From Cryptomeria japonica (lineage: Eukaryota > Streptophyta > Pinopsida > Cupressales > Cupressaceae), in assembly GCF_030272615.1 (NCBI RefSeq), contig NC_081406.1:112623783-112687782 (forward strand): a DNA stretch of 64,000 bases. The letters run 5' to 3'. The notes beneath the pieces were generated by a model. It had not been told where the DNA came from, searched no databases, and saw only the letters and a list, made by a program, of their open reading frames with translations. Shown here piece after piece: positions 61,501 to 64,000 of this stretch; position 1 is the stretch's first letter; each line of letters begins with the position of its first letter. Both the position numbers and the translations under genes were made by a program.

Positions 61501-63542
61501 CAATCATTAATTTGTTGATTCTATTCTTACTTTTGAATTCCTTTTTATTTGCCTCTTCAATTAGCCTCTTCGCTTCATCATGAGTAACACAAGTGCATAC
61601 ATTTATCAGCTCTATCTCCTTCATTTCTTTGTCAATTTTGCTTACATTCATTCTTCTAGCATCTATTAAACTGTACAAGTCCTTTGGAATGGAATTTTCT
61701 AATTCAATTAATGTCTTATTAAAATTATGTAAGTATAATACTACTGCTTCCTCAACTTCCCATTGGTCACCATCATCAAAATGCTCAAAATTTGCTTCAA
61801 GGTTCTTCAAATTGCCATCCACTAATATTTCATCTATCAATTGATCTACTGATAGTGGATGAATGATTGTGTATTTACCTTGTAAAAATGTCAGACTCAA
61901 GGTCTTTGTCGAGTTGAGTTTTGACCTGTCTGCCTATTTGGGATCTTCCAGTAGGAGCAGGATCTGACTTAGTCTTTTTACTTTTCCGTGCTCCACTGGA
62001 TTGAGGCTTCCTCACTAATTTGACAAACTCTTCCTTTTTCTTATCTCTTCTTGCCTCTTCCTTAGATTTAGTTTCTGAGGCCACCGGAGATACTGCAACA
62101 TAGGTTCTTTTGGGTTTTACTTTATGTTTCAACACACCTTTTTTGGATGGGCTATGTTTTGCAGGTTGTGCCACCAGACCAGGAGCAGATTTAGTTTCCT
62201 TAGGTTTTTCCTTGGAGGGAACCAGATCAACCTTGGGTTTCTTGGTTTACTCTTTAGCCTCCTTTTGTGCATATTTTTCTCTTGCTTTCTTCATCTCCTC
62301 CTTGGTGAGTCCCATTTGAGCAACTACTTTTTGTGCCATCTTAGTGACTTTTCTCTTCTAGGCAGGAGTAGTGAATTGCATATGTAAACTGAGGTCCTTC
62401 TCCTTGAATGTGCCAAATCTCCCTTCCTTGGGATCCACCGGTTGACTTAGAAGGTGTTGTGCATATGCCTCAAGTGTACCACGATCAACTTCATACCCCA
62501 TGGTCATGATCCAAACTATTCGGGGCTCCACTACTTCATCAGACACCGATCCTTATCGACCATGAAGTAAATGGTTTGCTCATATTTCTCAACTACTTAG
62601 GAATCCTCTCCCTGTTCTTCATTGCAGCTTGGAAAGTTTTAAAATATCCCCAAAGGGCAGATATCCTCATGGTTGCATCACCAGCTCCCCATAGACCTTC
62701 CTTGATCTGCGTGGCCACCGGTCTATCATAGGCCCATTGGAACTTACCGTTGATATCAAGTATCTCATTTAGGAAGTACAGTGCCATGCAAATAAAGAGC
62801 GTACCATATTTAAAATTATTCTTTTTATCCTACTTAATCTTCTTCAGATTACTCAATAATTCATTTAGAAGTGTAGTGCATAGATCATACCTCTTATCTT
62901 CCTTGAGCATTTGATACACAAAGTAGATAGCAGTACCAGAGACAGAGTTGTACCGACTAGACTTGTAAACCTTGCATCTGACTAGCATTGAAGCAAACTT
63001 CACATCATTCTCCAAAATGTCATTCACGGTCCTGGCTCTGCTGTCAAATTTGGATCCAGTGGTAGCTATGATGGTGTCATTTGATACTTTTCTTAAACTG
63101 AGCATATCATCGGTTTTAGCTAAACCAGTTACAACACAAATTGCTTGCTTGGTGATTTTGTGAGGCCTATCAAGCCATATAAACTCATCATTCACGTGGC
63201 TAAAGATGTAGCAAATCCATTATGCCTCATAAAACAACGGAAAATGCACGAACTGTGAGAAACCCTTAACCTGCAACTCCTTATATTTAGGTTTGAGATT
63301 TCCCAAACCGTCGGCCAAATGCTTGTTGTATAGGTCCAACATGTCTGCATTCCCAAGCTCTTCAAGGTTACAATGAATGTAGGCCCTGATATCTTCATTG
63401 TGCAGCACGCCATAGGGCATAGATGAGATGCACCTTCCAAATCATCATCGATCGATTTAAATGGATCTTTCTTAAAGACTGGATGAGCCCTATCCTTAAT
63501 TTCAACCACCAGAGGAGTCACAATACCAGAAATTGAGGCCAT
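58520..63542 (-). pseudogene. ORF-X copy 2 (element E2), split by solo LTR D
   Basis: It starts with MASISGIVTPLV (63542) as copy 1 starts with MASSSTP. Matching blocks in the same order: MPYGVLHNEDIRAYIHCNLEEL, LDRPHKITKQAICVVTGL, LENDVKFASMLV, IYFVYQMLKEDKRYDLC, NNFKYGTLF, VVEPR with GTLEAYAQHLLSQPVDPKE, a lysine-rich linker (62357-61900), and FEHFDDGDQWEVEEAVVLYL (about 61800-61730). There follows an acidic linker with DKGDKGEKKD, then a helix-rich end (60791-60483), and after the solo LTR a tail with MLSNKANYMKEMARLVPSDL. Shifts and stops occur about every 100 codons, so it is a pseudogene. Function is unknown. Confidence 0.7.
58715..60463 (-). mobile_element. Solo LTR D (1749 bp) inserted in ORF-X copy 2
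   Basis: It starts TGATGTCATGG and ends GTGTCTACA. The flanks ttatc (58710-58714) and atatc (60464-60468) agree in 4 of 5 bases, consistent with a mutated 5-bp duplication. Joining the flanks keeps ORF-X open (PNCHLIRY then MLSNKANY). Termini match solo LTR C. The inner half is full of atttatttaaat words and repeats of aaaccattaaagg(c/t)tt. Confidence 0.75.
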
Positions 63543-64000
63543 TTAGAATCTTAGGGTTTGCAAAAAATTGAAAGTCTAAATAGATAAATATATTGCTTCA
63601 CAATCGGGCTAAAATTCACTTAGAAGTTGCTGTTGAGATCGCCAAGTTGCTTTTCTCTCTCCCCTGCTCTTACTCGCTTGATCGCATTGTGACATATGAA
63701 GTCTTGAGATGCACTTTTATCCTTCAAAAACCTAATTTCCACTGTAATAAATGCAGCAACCGGTTGTCATGATCTTCATGAAATTTCATAACGGAGCACA
63801 AGATCCTTCAGAAACTTCTGGATATCATCAACACATATGATTCAATCCTTCTGCAATCTTTCAGAATTGATTACAGACCATTGAAGAGGGGGTTCTTAGA
63901 ATATGCATGAAAAACTCCCCCTAAGGCATAAATCCCTAGTTGTCGGTTGAAGATCCTGCACTAGATTCGGTTGCAGACCCATTGTCAGCTCTGGATTCAT
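63543..64000 (-). other. E2 region upstream of ORF-X copy 2, no gene recognised
   Basis: It corresponds in position to 21809-22340 of element B. On the plus strand both have an actcccccta/ttctcccctta-like word. No frame of note. Confidence 0.4.

Larger units (their letters stand above)
57266..64000 (-). mobile_element. Non-autonomous LTR retrotransposon E2 carrying ORF-X, right part outside window
   Basis: The left LTR ends at 58266 (GCCAACA). It is followed by atctccccctttgg, the polypurine tract of the minus strand, almost identical to that of element B. The interior encodes a second diverged copy of ORF-X (63542-58520), broken by solo LTR D. No pol is visible. The 5' LTR and any gag-like ORF lie beyond 64000. 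The LTR start near 57266 is estimated, not certain. Confidence 0.75.

Overview
This window looks like nuclear DNA of a seed plant with a large, retrotransposon-filled genome; a conifer is my best guess. That rests on deeply nested LTR elements, mostly AT-rich noncoding DNA, a plant-type RING+PHD gene with long introns, and no bacterial-style gene packing. The species cannot be fixed from the sequence alone.

Only one convincing host gene is present. It is a plus-strand PHD/RING-finger gene with a likely noncoding first exon near 39.6-39.8 kb and coding exons at 41916-43253, 44722-46009, 47080-47094 (a 15-nt microexon) and 50905-51137. The exons join in one open frame of 957 codons plus stop. 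The RING finger is at about residues 377-417 and the PHD finger at 467-510. Its third coding intron holds a small gag-only LTR element (47935-49889).

Everything else I can explain is mobile DNA. (1) 1-9372: a minus-strand LTR element (E1) cut by the window's left edge, with a long proline/glutamine-rich gag-like ORF and no recognisable polymerase. (2) 9373-28580: one old minus-strand LINE (ORF1, endonuclease, reverse transcriptase, zf-RVT, RNase H) broken by three later insertions. These are a 3961-bp solo LTR (12076-16036, TSD tgtta), a 7.5-kb LTR element B (17316-24806), and a 579-bp solo LTR (26380-26958, TSD gatcc). Removing the two solo LTRs restores the LINE reading frame. (3) 28590-31470: a decayed plus-strand Ty3/gypsy remnant with a retropepsin-like segment, followed by two diverged direct repeats (31.8-34.9 kb). 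(4) 34.9-39.6 kb: no gene seen. (5) 52.4-54.2 kb: a decayed minus-strand Ty3/gypsy pol, cut by an LTR at 54180-54856. (6) about 57266-64000: a second minus-strand LTR element (E2), open at the right edge and itself cut by a solo LTR (58715-60463).

The most interesting signal is that elements B and E2, which differ greatly in sequence, both carry the same long non-polymerase ORF (about 900-1000 codons before decay), here called ORF-X. It shares collinear motif blocks between the two copies and matches no domain I recognise. B also has an upstream coiled-coil/zinc-knuckle gag-like ORF with four CCHC boxes in a row. B and E2 therefore look like a family of non-autonomous LTR retrotransposons built around an undescribed protein.
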